Below, one piece after another: positions 17,092-26,338 of a DNA stretch of 64,000 bases (position 1 is the first letter of the stretch; each line of letters starts with the position of its first letter). The stretch comes from Aureispira sp964404215 (GTDB lineage: Bacteria > Bacteroidota > Bacteroidia > Chitinophagales > Saprospiraceae), in contig CAYOJF010000010.1 of NCBI GenBank assembly GCA_964404215.1, positions 1 to 64,000 of the forward strand. The letters are read 5' to 3'. A program made the translations under genes and the position numbers. Below the pieces are notes generated by a model. That model had not been told where the DNA came from and ran no database searches. It saw nothing but the letters and a program-made list of their open reading frames with translations.

Positions 17092-19200
17092 TTAATCCAC
17101 TAATGATAATTGAATTCTTTTTCGTGTTTTGTCCACTTCTAATACCGTCACTTCAAGTTCTTGTCCCAGCTTAACAATCGTACTTGGGTCTTCTACATAT
17201 TTAGTAGCCATCTTGGATTTGTGTACCAATCCATTTTCCTTGATTCCTATATCAACAAAAGCACCAAAGGCTGTGATATTAGTAACAACACCTGGTAATT
17301 TCATGCCACTGTTAATCTCTTCGATAGTACTAATATCTGCGAAAGAAAAGACAGCACGCGTAGCACGTGGATCCCGTCCTGGCTTTTCGAGCTCTGCCAT
17401 AATATCTTGTAAGGTTGGAAGTCCAACTTTAGTCGTAATATATTTTTTCAAATCTACTTGAGCCCGCAAATCTGCATTAGTAATCAAATCTGCTACTTTG
17501 CATCCTACATCTTTTGCCATTTTGCGAACAATAGAATAGGATTCGGGATGTACCGCAGTACTATCTAGCGGATTTTTGGCATTTTTGATACGCAAAAAAC
17601 CAGCCGCTTGCTCAAAAGCTTTGCCCCCCAATCGAGGAACTTCTTTCAAATCTTTACGACTCTCAAAAGCTCCATTTGCTTTTCGATACGCAACAATATT
17701 ACGAGCCAAACTATATCCTAGACCAGATACATAGGTCAACAAATGCTCTGAAGCGGTATTCAAATCTACCCCTACTGCATTGACACAACTTTCTACTACA
17801 GCATCTAGTTTGCCTTGTAATTTCTTCTGATTGACATCATGTTGATACTGCCCTACTCCTATTGATTTGGGGTCAATTTTGACCAACTCTGCCAAAGGAT
17901 CCACTAGTCTACGACCAATAGAAACCGCTCCACGTACCGTAATATCTTCGTTCGGAAATTCTTTGCGGGCAATATCTGAAGCAGAATAAATAGAAGCTCC
18001 ATTTTCATTGACTAAAAATACATTGACAGTATGTCCAAATCGAAGTCCTTTGACAAATTTTTCCGTCTCTCTTCCTCCTGTTCCATTACCGATCGCGATC
18101 GCTTCTGTCTCGTATTTTTTAACCAATCGTTGCAAAGTTCGTTCTGCTTCAGCTGTTCGGCTCCGTGGTGGAGTTGGGTAGATAACTGTACTCTCCAACA
18201 AATCCCCTGTATCCGACAAACAAACAACCTTACAGCCTGTCGCATATCCTGGATCTATCGCAATTACCTTTTTTTGTCCTAAAGGCGGTGCCAATAAAAG
18301 CTGTCGCAGATTATTCGCAAAAACATCTATTGAGTAGTCATCTGCCTTTGCTTTATATAAATTTCGAAACTCTGTACTCATAGAAGGTTTTAAGAGTCGT
18401 TTGTAGGCATCAGTAATAGCATCTGCCAAATCATCTTCTGCAGCAGATTCTCCTTTGATATAAATTCTATCAATACTAGACAAAACTCTATTTTGATCTG
18501 GTTCTATATTTGTACGCAAATAGCCTTCATTTTCAGCTCTCAATATAGCTAGCAACTGATGTGGCAATACTTTTTTGAGCGGTTTTTCAAACTCAAAGTA
18601 GTCCTTATATTTAATTGCTTCTTCTTTTTTGGAAGCCACTACTTTTGCTGTACTAGTTGCCCATTTATCAAAATGATTCCGAACAGTTGTTCTTACTTTT
18701 TCATCTTCATTGATCCACTCTGCTACAATATCTCTTGCCCCTTGCAATGCATCCTCTATATCTTTCACTTCTCCTTTTACAAAAGCCTTAGCATCTTGTT
18801 CCAAATCTCGTGTTCGTTGAGCCATTACAATTTTCGCCAACGGTTCCAATCCTTTTGCTCTTGCCTTTGCTGCTCGTGTTTGTCGTTTTTTCTTGTAGGG
18901 CAAATAAATATCCTCCAGTTTAGTCAAATCAAAAGTCGTCTCAATTCTTTTTTTGAGCTCTGTCGTAAGTTTATCTTGATCTTCTATTGCCTTTAGTATG
19001 GTTGCTTGCCTTTTTAGTACATCTTTCTGTCTTTCCCATTCCTCAAAAACCTGCATAATCACTACTTCATCTAGGCTTCCTGTTGCCTCTTTTCTATATC
19101 GTGCTATGAATGGTATGGTAGCCCCCCCTTCAAATAGTTCAATAATATTTTCTACTTGTTGGGTACTTAAATTTAGTTGCTCCGCTATTCTATTTATCAT
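17092..19200 (-). CDS. Tex-family RNA-binding transcription accessory protein
   Basis: 702 residues. Seen in order: the Tex N-terminal helical region (LFEGGATIPFIARYRKEATGSLDE), the YqgF/RNase H-like fold (VIAIDPGYATGCKVV), helix-hairpin-helix motifs (LGYSLARNIVAYRKANG), and a C-terminal S1 domain (ITAFGAFVDIGIKENGLVH). Tex binds RNA and associates with the transcription machinery. The length is a little below the usual 720-780 but all domains are complete. A mosaic repeat sits 31 bp upstream. The R-M gene begins 9 bp after its stop and may be read through from the tex promoter. Confidence 0.96.
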   Translation of the reverse strand: MINRIAEQLNLSTQQVENIIELFEGGATIPFIARYRKEATGSLDEVVIMQVFEEWERQKDVLKRQATILKAIEDQDKLTTELKKRIETTFDLTKLEDIYLPYKKKRQTRAAKARAKGLEPLAKIVMAQRTRDLEQDAKAFVKGEVKDIEDALQGARDIVAEWINEDEKVRTTVRNHFDKWATSTAKVVASKKEEAIKYKDYFEFEKPLKKVLPHQLLAILRAENEGYLRTNIEPDQNRVLSSIDRIYIKGESAAEDDLADAITDAYKRLLKPSMSTEFRNLYKAKADDYSIDVFANNLRQLLLAPPLGQKKVIAIDPGYATGCKVVCLSDTGDLLESTVIYPTPPRSRTAEAERTLQRLVKKYETEAIAIGNGTGGRETEKFVKGLRFGHTVNVFLVNENGASIYSASDIARKEFPNEDITVRGAVSIGRRLVDPLAELVKIDPKSIGVGQYQHDVNQKKLQGKLDAVVESCVNAVGVDLNTASEHLLTYVSGLGYSLARNIVAYRKANGAFESRKDLKEVPRLGGKAFEQAAGFLRIKNAKNPLDSTAVHPESYSIVRKMAKDVGCKVADLITNADLRAQVDLKKYITTKVGLPTLQDIMAELEKPGRDPRATRAVFSFADISTIEEINSGMKLPGVVTNITAFGAFVDIGIKENGLVHKSKMATKYVEDPSTIVKLGQELEVTVLEVDKTRKRIQLSLVD

Positions 19201-19230
19201 ATTTTATTGGAATTTCTTTGATGTATTCAA

Positions 19231-19497
19231 TGAAGTTGTTTAAAAAGTCTCTTCCTGTTCAAATGAAATATCTTTTTCTGTTATTTTTCGTTAAAAATTA
19301 GTTGATGAACGCAGTAGAATATCCTAGAGGATGTTCTACAACGAGAAACCTAAGGCATCCGCTCGCGGTTCTCTTCATTAAGTGTCTAAAAGACACTTAC
19401 CCCAAATGGGGTACATTCGATCATAGCCAAATTTTTGCCTCAATTAACAAAAAAATCTTACTCATTTCACTACAAATGGACTTTTTAAACAACTTCA
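19231..19497. repeat. Mosaic intergenic repeat, copy E (perfect 19-bp terminal inverted repeats)
   Basis: A 267-bp element filling the gap upstream of tex. The ends TGAAGTTGTTTAAAAAGTC (19231-19249) and its exact complement (19479-19497) are perfect terminal inverted repeats. The interior has small hairpins (AGTGTC TAAAA GACACT; CCCC AAAT GGGG) and no credible coding frame. Its first ~60 bp are nearly the same as the short copy at 35985-36061. It looks like a non-autonomous MITE-type element. Confidence 0.82.
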
Positions 19498-19549
19498 ATC
19501 TTTAGATTTGTATTAGCTTTTCAAAACTAACACCAAATAGTTGACAAAT

Positions 19550-22471
19550 TTACGTATTATCAGCTTGATAGACAAATTTAGGTAAATTTATGTAAGCAAT
19601 TGTTCCTGTAGGAGCCCCCGTTTCGTCATACTTATCTCTGATTCTGAAATGTAAGTCTACCTTATATGTTTCATTAATTACCTCTATTCGTTCTTTGATG
19701 TTTTGTATACCAATCGATTTTTTATTCCTCATCCATTTACTCTTTTTTCTAGAAGCTTTACGTCCTACCCCATTATCTTCTACAATGATTTCGATCCGAT
19801 CTTCCCCTACTTTTTTGACTATGACTTCTATTACTCCTTCTTCATTAGGGGTTACTCCATGTAGTATAGAATTTTCGATCAAAGGCTGTATCAACATAGG
19901 AGGGATATAAAAGGCATCCAAAATAGAATCTTCTGTGACCATTACTTCTATTTCATAAGCACTCCCTAAACGCATTTTTTCTAAATCAATATAGATCGTC
20001 AACATCTCCAATTCAGCACGTAGAGGTAAAAAACTATACTTAGAGTTTTCCAAAACTCTCCTAATCAAATTGGCAAAACTAGAAAGATACGTAGCTGATT
20101 TATCCACATCCTGCAAGGTGACATATCCTAATATAGAATTCAAGGCATTAAAAATGAAGTGTGGGTTCATTTGTGTCCGAAGCAATTTGAGTTGCGAATT
20201 GACGAGCAGTCGCTGCAAATTATTACGCCGTTTTTGCACACTGATCACTATCCAAGCAATACTACCAATTACAGTTATCAGTACTATATACAATAACAAC
20301 TGGAAATAAACTGTCTGCGTAAAATAAGGCTTAATTTGGATAGAAAGCTGGCGTATCAGAGTCCCTCCTTCTTTTTTCTTGCGTATCAATACCTTATATT
20401 CTCCAGCTGGAAGATTGAAGTAATTCAGTGTATAATTAGAGGTTTCGTACCACACCGTGTCAAGGCTATTGGTAGACAATAGTGCATATTCAAATACTTC
20501 TGGCTCTCGCACCCCAAAGTTTATATTCGTGAAAGTAATTTGTATTTGATTTTGATCTGGTTCTAAGATTAACTCATTTCCTTCTAGTGGGTAGAGTTGT
20601 CCATTCACACTCACTTTTGAGATAAAAAAATTAGCTTTTACTACTGGAAGTGCTAGCAAGTTAGTCGAAAAAGAGACCATTTTTTGATCAACAATAGCGT
20701 AGATAGTATCTTGATAGCAAACCAAATCATTTACCACTCCATTGGTAAGATAACGGCTCAATGTATACTTTCGTAGACTAGGCAAAAAATCAATTCGGCT
20801 AATTCCATTATTAGTAGCTACCCAAGCCGTTGTGTCATTTACCAATAAGAGATCATTTACATAATTGCTACCTATACCCTGATCCAAATCTACTCTAATC
20901 GGTTCATTTTCTTGACCTGAATAAATGAAAACTCCATGCGACTGTGTAGTCACAAAAATTGTTTTATCTGTATTTCCCTGAATATTAACAATCGTATAAT
21001 TATCAGAACCCTCTATTGAAGGCTCCATTTTATTCTGCTTCAAATTATACACCCCTATTCCTCGTGTTGTTCCTAACCAACAAGTAGTATCATTGACTTG
21101 AGTCGTAAAATTGACCCATTCATTGTATCCTATTTCTTGACTACTCCATATTTTTTTTATTTGGTCATTGAGCCGTATAATACCGAAAGATGTACTAACC
21201 ATAATAGTATGGTCTTCTAGTATGTTCATTGACTTAATATGCCCTCCGAGATTATATCTTTTCTTTTTATAATTTTGATAATAGTGATTTCTAACTAGAA
21301 AATAATCTTTCCATTTGATAAAAACCTGAATTTGATTAGGTAGAATAATATTCTCCGAAATCTCGGTTATCAATTCATACCCCCCTTCTCTTTTTTGAAA
21401 AATTCCTTTATTTGTTTTGATATACAGCTTCCCCTCCTCATGAGTCATGGCTTCTACTATTTCGTTCGGCTCTAATATCTGTTCTCTTTGAATAGCGAGA
21501 GAATTGGACAACAACAATCCCTGCCGATTAGTCGAAAAAACAACTTGTCCGTCAGTTAATTGGTGAATGTCATTGATAACATAGTTGGATAGTAGTCTGC
21601 GGGCAGTACGCTCTGACCAATCTAAGACAATTCCTTTCTCTGAAATTTGGGCAATACTCCCACAATTCAACTGTCGATATCCTTTTACTCGGCTAAAATC
21701 ACCATATATAGTATCTAATACTTCCTCATTTAGATCTTCTTTTATCACAAAACCACTCTTATTCTTTACCAGAATAGAATCTCCAAACAAATGTAAAGAA
21801 CGTATATGAGGTACTTCATTCAAGCGGTAGCGTATCTTATCAAAAAAAAGCTCTTGTTCTTCATCCTCCACTAAAGTTATCGTGGTTAATAAACTATCAA
21901 ACTGCGGCTTTGTCCTTATTTGATATCTGGTTACCTCTTCTTCTTTGATCCGATATATCCTAAGATGAGTAGCTTGAAAGGGGTAGTACTCTTGTAACCA
22001 AACTGTACCATTCGAAAGACATACCATATCCTGTATCCAAGAAGTACCTAATTTTTGGGTTAACGTATCATTCCATGGAGGAATAATAATTTCATTCTTC
22101 TTTTTATCATAAAAAGATACTCCTTTCTGATAAGTCAATTGCCAAATATGCCCTTTCCTATCTTCATATAAATCAAGTACCTCATTAGTCAATAATCCAT
22201 CATCAATCGTATAGTTATCAAAATTAGTCCCATCATACCTAAATACCCCACAGTCCGATCCTAACCACAGATACCCTTGTTGGTCCTCTAGCATATTATA
22301 AAACAATACACCATCAGCCTTTCGGTTTTTTACTAACGGGACAATATGCAAGTCGCTCTGAGCATAAAGTAGTGGAGCCCCCAGTAACCAAAATACATAG
22401 CCGTAAGTCAGCAGATAAGCATATCTTCTCGCTAAAAAAGTACTATATTTTTTCCACTCCATTAGGTTCAT
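19550..22471 (-). CDS. Membrane sensor histidine kinase, propeller/Y_Y_Y/LytS type
   Basis: 973 residues: a signal/anchor, an extracytoplasmic beta-propeller of two-component-regulator repeats (e.g. GVLFYNMLEDQQGYLWLGSD, VLDLYEDRKGHIW), a Y_Y_Y-type domain (LILEPDQNQIQITFTNINFG...YALLSTNSLDTVWYE), one membrane helix (~residues 715-740), a His_kinase dimerisation domain with QMNPHFIFNALNSI (phospho-His ~768), and a HATPase (PLIENSILHG; VEDNGVGR). It senses an external signal and phosphorylates a LytTR-type regulator, most likely the one at 22864, which is divergent from it across a repeat-filled gap. Confidence 0.94.
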   Translation of the reverse strand: MNLMEWKKYSTFLARRYAYLLTYGYVFWLLGAPLLYAQSDLHIVPLVKNRKADGVLFYNMLEDQQGYLWLGSDCGVFRYDGTNFDNYTIDDGLLTNEVLDLYEDRKGHIWQLTYQKGVSFYDKKKNEIIIPPWNDTLTQKLGTSWIQDMVCLSNGTVWLQEYYPFQATHLRIYRIKEEEVTRYQIRTKPQFDSLLTTITLVEDEEQELFFDKIRYRLNEVPHIRSLHLFGDSILVKNKSGFVIKEDLNEEVLDTIYGDFSRVKGYRQLNCGSIAQISEKGIVLDWSERTARRLLSNYVINDIHQLTDGQVVFSTNRQGLLLSNSLAIQREQILEPNEIVEAMTHEEGKLYIKTNKGIFQKREGGYELITEISENIILPNQIQVFIKWKDYFLVRNHYYQNYKKKRYNLGGHIKSMNILEDHTIMVSTSFGIIRLNDQIKKIWSSQEIGYNEWVNFTTQVNDTTCWLGTTRGIGVYNLKQNKMEPSIEGSDNYTIVNIQGNTDKTIFVTTQSHGVFIYSGQENEPIRVDLDQGIGSNYVNDLLLVNDTTAWVATNNGISRIDFLPSLRKYTLSRYLTNGVVNDLVCYQDTIYAIVDQKMVSFSTNLLALPVVKANFFISKVSVNGQLYPLEGNELILEPDQNQIQITFTNINFGVREPEVFEYALLSTNSLDTVWYETSNYTLNYFNLPAGEYKVLIRKKKEGGTLIRQLSIQIKPYFTQTVYFQLLLYIVLITVIGSIAWIVISVQKRRNNLQRLLVNSQLKLLRTQMNPHFIFNALNSILGYVTLQDVDKSATYLSSFANLIRRVLENSKYSFLPLRAELEMLTIYIDLEKMRLGSAYEIEVMVTEDSILDAFYIPPMLIQPLIENSILHGVTPNEEGVIEVIVKKVGEDRIEIIVEDNGVGRKASRKKSKWMRNKKSIGIQNIKERIEVINETYKVDLHFRIRDKYDETGAPTGTIAYINLPKFVYQADNT

Positions 22472-22520
22472 ATCTATTTTTGTAAGTAGGCTTGCTATAC
22501 ATAACCTGATGGCTATTCCT

Positions 22521-22790
22521 ATTCTAAATCAAGTATTTCTAGCTTGAAGTTAATTCTTAAGTAATCTTACAAATGTTTCCGTACTAAAAAAAAGTCTAAT
22601 TGTGACCAGTTGTTTATTAAAAAGCCTCGTTTTACCGCTAAAGCTACGTTACCCACTAGTGGTTCACTTTGTTAAATGTATTCTATACATTTATCCTCAG
22701 GGATTCACTCGTTCATGCCTCCAACTAATCCAAATTAGCTATTTTTTCATGCTACGGTTATTTTTGTGCTATTACTTAAACATCCTCTAA
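22521..22790. repeat. Mosaic intergenic repeat, copy C (composite, nested ends)
   Basis: It occupies most of the 392-bp gap between the kinase and its regulator. The outer left part (22521-22560) is the complement of the left end of copy A; inside it, TTAAGTAATCTTACAAATG (22557) pairs with ATTACTTAA at 22771-22779, the D-type end. The right edge TTAAACATCCTCTAA is again the A-type end. The interior holds the D core in inverse orientation (22621-22650) and a module around 22660-22715 with the hairpin AAATGTAT TCT ATACATTT, which is shared with copy B. The rest of the gap (22791-22863) should hold the regulator promoter; no clear box was seen. Confidence 0.75.
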
Positions 22791-22863
22791 AATACGCTCT
22801 ATGAATATCTCTTTTGTATATTAAAGGTAAATATAAATTATTCTTGATTCATACCTTATATTT

Positions 22864-23622
22864 ATGAAAGTCGTTCTAATCGAAGATGAATATTTATCAT
22901 TAATTGCCCTTCAGAAAATGCTAGAGCAATACTGCCCTAGTTTGCAAATAGTAGGAACAGCTACTTCTATCAAAAAAGCCATTGCTCTAATCAAAAAAAC
23001 AAAGCCAGATCTAGCGTTTATGGATATACAATTAAGCGATGGGTTGAGCTTTGATATTTTCGAACAAATTCAACACCCAAAACTTAAGGTAGTTTTTCTT
23101 ACAGCTTTCAATCAATATGCACTCAAAGCATTTGAGCATGCTGCCGTTCACTATCTACTCAAACCGATATCCCCTCAAGCCTTACAGGAAGTTGTGATTC
23201 GGTTAGAGGAATTTAAACCTAAAAAATATAATCTGAATGATAGTATGTCGGTACTAGAAGATATATTGGGGAATAAAACTGCTCAGCTTAAGATTGCGAC
23301 ACAAAAAGAGGTGATTTTTATAGATATTGATAAAATACTCTATTGTGAAGCGGATAATAATTATACAGCATTCTACGTGCAAGAGCGAAAAAAACCGATT
23401 ATTGCGTCTAAACCACTCGTATATTTTGAGACGCACTTGCCAAAAGAATACTTCATACGTACACACAACAAGTATTTAGTCAACCTAACCGCTGTTACGG
23501 AATATATCAAAGGTCGAGGAGGTGATTTGCGAATGCAAAACAATGCTATTATTCCAGTATCTGTCCGTAAAAAGACGACTGTGCTTAAAGAACTCCAACA
23601 ATACTTAGACCCAAATGATTAG
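22864..23622 (+). CDS. LytTR-family response regulator
   Basis: 252 residues. The N-terminal receiver domain has VVLIEDEYLSL (acidic pair), the phospho-Asp in DLAFMDIQLSDG, Thr in VVFLTAFNQYA and Lys in YLLKPIS. The C-terminal LytTR DNA-binding domain spans ~150-250 (KEVIFIDIDKILYCEADNNYTAFYV ... FIRTHNKYLVNL). It is the natural partner of the LytS-type kinase at 19550-22471. The two are divergent rather than in one operon, so each needs its own promoter in the shared gap. Confidence 0.95.
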   Translation: MKVVLIEDEYLSLIALQKMLEQYCPSLQIVGTATSIKKAIALIKKTKPDLAFMDIQLSDGLSFDIFEQIQHPKLKVVFLTAFNQYALKAFEHAAVHYLLKPISPQALQEVVIRLEEFKPKKYNLNDSMSVLEDILGNKTAQLKIATQKEVIFIDIDKILYCEADNNYTAFYVQERKKPIIASKPLVYFETHLPKEYFIRTHNKYLVNLTAVTEYIKGRGGDLRMQNNAIIPVSVRKKTTVLKELQQYLDPND

Positions 23623-23694
23623 AAGCACGAAGGAATGTAACTAGTATTTTAGGGGATGATCTAATAAACAACCCAAGACCTATTTAAATTAACC

Positions 23695-24114
23695 TTATTC
23701 GCCATAATACTCTGCCCAAATATTGCGGGTTTCATATAGCTTCACACAATGTAGTTGACAGCCTTCTGCTTGTATTTCAGTAGTCAACTCTTGCCAAATA
23801 TAATATACTAGATTTTCTGTAGTACCTAAGACTCCTTTCGGTAAGAAATTTTCATCTAGATTCAAATTGGTATGATCTAGCACATTACAAATCTTAGATT
23901 TAAGTAGTTTGCTCAATTTTTTGGCGTCCATAATGAAGCCTGTCACAGGGTGTGGAGTACCCTTGATTGTTACTTGTAAATCATAATTATGGCCATGAAA
24001 ATTTTTATTGGCACATTTGCCAAATATTTCAAAATTCTTTTCTTCCGACCAATCATCTACCCAAAGTTTGTGAGCAGCATTAAAATTTTCGCGTCTTGTT
24101 AGATATACGGTCAT
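23695..24114 (-). CDS. 6-carboxytetrahydropterin / 6-pyruvoyl-tetrahydropterin synthase family
   Basis: 139 residues. Zinc ligands typical of the family are visible: H15 in NAAHKLW, and H40 and H42 in NFHGHNYDL; the active-site region GKCANKNFHGHN and LDHTNLNLDENF are also present. In most bacteria this enzyme (QueD) converts dihydroneopterin triphosphate to 6-carboxytetrahydropterin for queuosine synthesis; a PTPS role for tetrahydropterins is the alternative. No other que or folate gene is adjacent, so the exact reaction stays open. Confidence 0.88.
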   Translation of the reverse strand: MTVYLTRRENFNAAHKLWVDDWSEEKNFEIFGKCANKNFHGHNYDLQVTIKGTPHPVTGFIMDAKKLSKLLKSKICNVLDHTNLNLDENFLPKGVLGTTENLVYYIWQELTTEIQAEGCQLHCVKLYETRNIWAEYYGE

Positions 24115-24175
24115 TTCGCTCTATTTTTTGCCAATTTGGAAAATAGCCAAACAGCTTATTTTTTTTAAAATAAAA

Positions 24176-25195
24176 TTAGTTCAATTGGACTAAAAACTGC
24201 ATGGTATCTACCCCATCAGCATAATCCGAAATAGTAGGACATTGGGTCTGCCCTAGCCCTACTGTATCAACTGTATTCAGTTCCATATTGGTAGCAATAC
24301 ACTGTATTGCTTCTTTGTGTTCTATTATCTTCTCCAACAAATCTTCTTTGTTGGTATAATACTCATAATGTAAAGCAGCTATTCTTGAAAGTAAACTCTC
24401 ATTTTCTAGCAACATAAAACAATCATTTGCTAAATGCGGTATTCTATTTAGTAAATAAACAGAACGGTTGTAATCGTAATTATTCTTATACTTATTCTGA
24501 TCCATTACCGCTTGATATCGATCCAATACTCGCATGATGTTCGTCAGGTCGTATCCTTCAGGAACATAAAGTTTAGATACCGAACGGCATCCTAGTCCAT
24601 AATAGGTGAAAATATCTTTCCCTAAAGCAAAGATTTCATCATCTGTTTCTGATCCTTCTAGAATAGCAATCGCATTTCTGTTTTTACGAATAATATTGGG
24701 ATACTTCCCAAAATAGCGTTCAAAATACATTGCTGAATTATCACTGCCCGTAGCAATCACTGCATCAAATTCTTGTAAACGATCAACCGATTGTATATAG
24801 TCTGCTACAGCAGGTTCTAACTCTATCAAATAATCGACCATGTAAGGAATCAAATACTTATCTTTATCCGAATATTTAACCAATGCTTGATGTCCAGATA
24901 AAAAAGTACATAATACATCATGAAACCCTACTGCTGGAAGATTTCCAGCTAAAATCAACCCTACTTTTTGAGCAGAGGTTTCTTCCTTTATGGCATAAGG
25001 AGCTACAAAATCTCTCAGCGTAGTCGCCGTTAAAAATTGAGTAGCAATATTCTCTAGTGCCTGCAAACTATTCTCTTGTGTCAGCCAGCGATTGTGCTGT
25101 TCGGTTCGGAGTAGGGCCAATTCACGCTCAGGAGTATCTTGTAATATATATTTACCCAGTAGTTCTAAAAGGGCTATACGTTGTTCTAGTTTCAT
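24176..25195 (-). CDS. LuxC-like acyl-CoA reductase
   Basis: 339 residues. The sequence has the acyl-CoA reductase (LuxC, PF05893-type) pattern: LILAGNLPAVGFHDVLCTFL, a Rossmann-like ALVKYSDKDKYLIPYMVDYL, the nucleotide-binding ATGSDNSAMYFERYFGKYP, and a catalytic Cys in YYGLGCRSVSKLYVPEGY. These reductases turn acyl-CoA or acyl-ACP into an aldehyde. It is shorter than LuxC proper (~480 residues) and no luxE, luxD or luciferase is nearby, so a role in light is not suggested. The neighbours are a pterin enzyme and miaA, which do not explain it. Confidence 0.85.
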   Translation of the reverse strand: MKLEQRIALLELLGKYILQDTPERELALLRTEQHNRWLTQENSLQALENIATQFLTATTLRDFVAPYAIKEETSAQKVGLILAGNLPAVGFHDVLCTFLSGHQALVKYSDKDKYLIPYMVDYLIELEPAVADYIQSVDRLQEFDAVIATGSDNSAMYFERYFGKYPNIIRKNRNAIAILEGSETDDEIFALGKDIFTYYGLGCRSVSKLYVPEGYDLTNIMRVLDRYQAVMDQNKYKNNYDYNRSVYLLNRIPHLANDCFMLLENESLLSRIAALHYEYYTNKEDLLEKIIEHKEAIQCIATNMELNTVDTVGLGQTQCPTISDYADGVDTMQFLVQLN

Positions 25196-25324
25196 TTCTA
25201 TTGATTGAAATTTTGTGCAAATTTCTTAAAAAAAAAGCAAAAAGGAGCATTTTGTGGCAGAAGTTGTTCTCTAAGCTAGTTCTAGAACTGTTTTTTGACT
25301 AATTGATGTCATATTATGATAATA

Positions 25325-26266
25325 TTATAGCATAGTAGACGTCCCAGAGGTCATTTTTTTGTCTAGCCATTTTGTAGTATCCGCAAATGGTGTATTAGGA
25401 GTAATCCAATGCATAGTAGTCTCTTTCCTAAACCACGTCATTTGGCGTTTTGCATAGCGTCTAGAGTTTCTTTTGACCAGTTCTATTGCCTTTTCTAGGC
25501 TATGCTCTTCTTCAAAATGAGCAAAAAATTCTTGATACCCAACCGTCTGTAAGGCATTCAAATTTCTAAAAGAATACAATTGTCTTGCCTCTTCCAGCAA
25601 GCCTTCTTTCATCATCAAATCTACCCGAAGATTGATTCTATCATACAAAATAGGTCGTTCCCAATTAATACCTAACTTAATCACCTCAAAGGAACGTTGG
25701 GTAGTATTTTTTTGGTCTCGAAAAGAAGAAAAAGGTTTTCCTGTTCCTCTGCATATCTCTAATGCTCTAATCACACGCTGTGGATTCTGTATATCAGCTT
25801 CTTGATAGTAGTTAGGGTCACTAGCTTCAAGTTCCGCCTGCAATACGGCTAGTCCTTCCTTATCCAACAAGGCTTTCAGTTCAATACGAATCTCTTTATC
25901 CACCTTGGGAAAATCATCTAACCCTTCACACAAGGCTTTGATGTACATACCAGAACCACCAGCTAAAATAGCGATATCATTCTTTTCATAATAACGATCT
26001 AACCAAGCTAAAGCATCGCGTTCAAAATCGCCAATAGTATACTCCTCCTGAATAGACAAAGAATTGATAAAATGGTGAGGGGCAGCGGCCAATTCGTCTG
26101 CTGTTGGTTTTGCGGTTCCAATATTCATCTCTCTAAAAAATTGTCTAGAATCTGCAGACAAGATCTCAGACTTATAGTACTGTGCGAGTTCAATAGCTAG
26201 AGCTGTTTTGCCACTAGCCGTAGGTCCCGCCACTACAATAAGGTATTTATTTTTTTGATTATTCAT
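25325..26266 (-). CDS. miaA: tRNA dimethylallyltransferase
   Basis: 313 residues. It transfers the dimethylallyl group from DMAPP to A37 of tRNAs that read codons starting with U. Seen: P-loop GPTASGKT (residues 14-21), DSRQFFREMNIGTAKPT, LAGGSGMYIKALCEG, and the QTVGYQEF and YAKRQMTWFR motifs near the C terminus. Full family length. It lies downstream of an SPFH gene but is separated from it by an intrinsic terminator. Confidence 0.97.
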   Translation of the reverse strand: MNNQKNKYLIVVAGPTASGKTALAIELAQYYKSEILSADSRQFFREMNIGTAKPTADELAAAPHHFINSLSIQEEYTIGDFERDALAWLDRYYEKNDIAILAGGSGMYIKALCEGLDDFPKVDKEIRIELKALLDKEGLAVLQAELEASDPNYYQEADIQNPQRVIRALEICRGTGKPFSSFRDQKNTTQRSFEVIKLGINWERPILYDRINLRVDLMMKEGLLEEARQLYSFRNLNALQTVGYQEFFAHFEEEHSLEKAIELVKRNSRRYAKRQMTWFRKETTMHWITPNTPFADTTKWLDKKMTSGTSTML

Positions 26267-26272
26267 ATAAAA

Positions 26273-26305
26273 ACAAAAAAGCCACTCACCCTTCAGTGAG
26301 TAGCC
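26273..26305 (-). terminator. Intrinsic terminator after the SPFH gene
   Basis: On the minus strand: GCTACTCAC, a 6-nt loop, GTGAGTGGC (9-bp stem with one mismatch), then TTTTTTG. It lies between the SPFH stop and the miaA start. Confidence 0.85.
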
Positions 26306-26338
26306 TATATTTTAAATATATGGCCTCGACAGAAGCAC

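Noticed and set aside
18559..18996. 145-codon frame opposite tex
   Set aside because: Antisense of a conserved gene; Cys/Phe/Ser-rich translation typical of reverse-strand noise.
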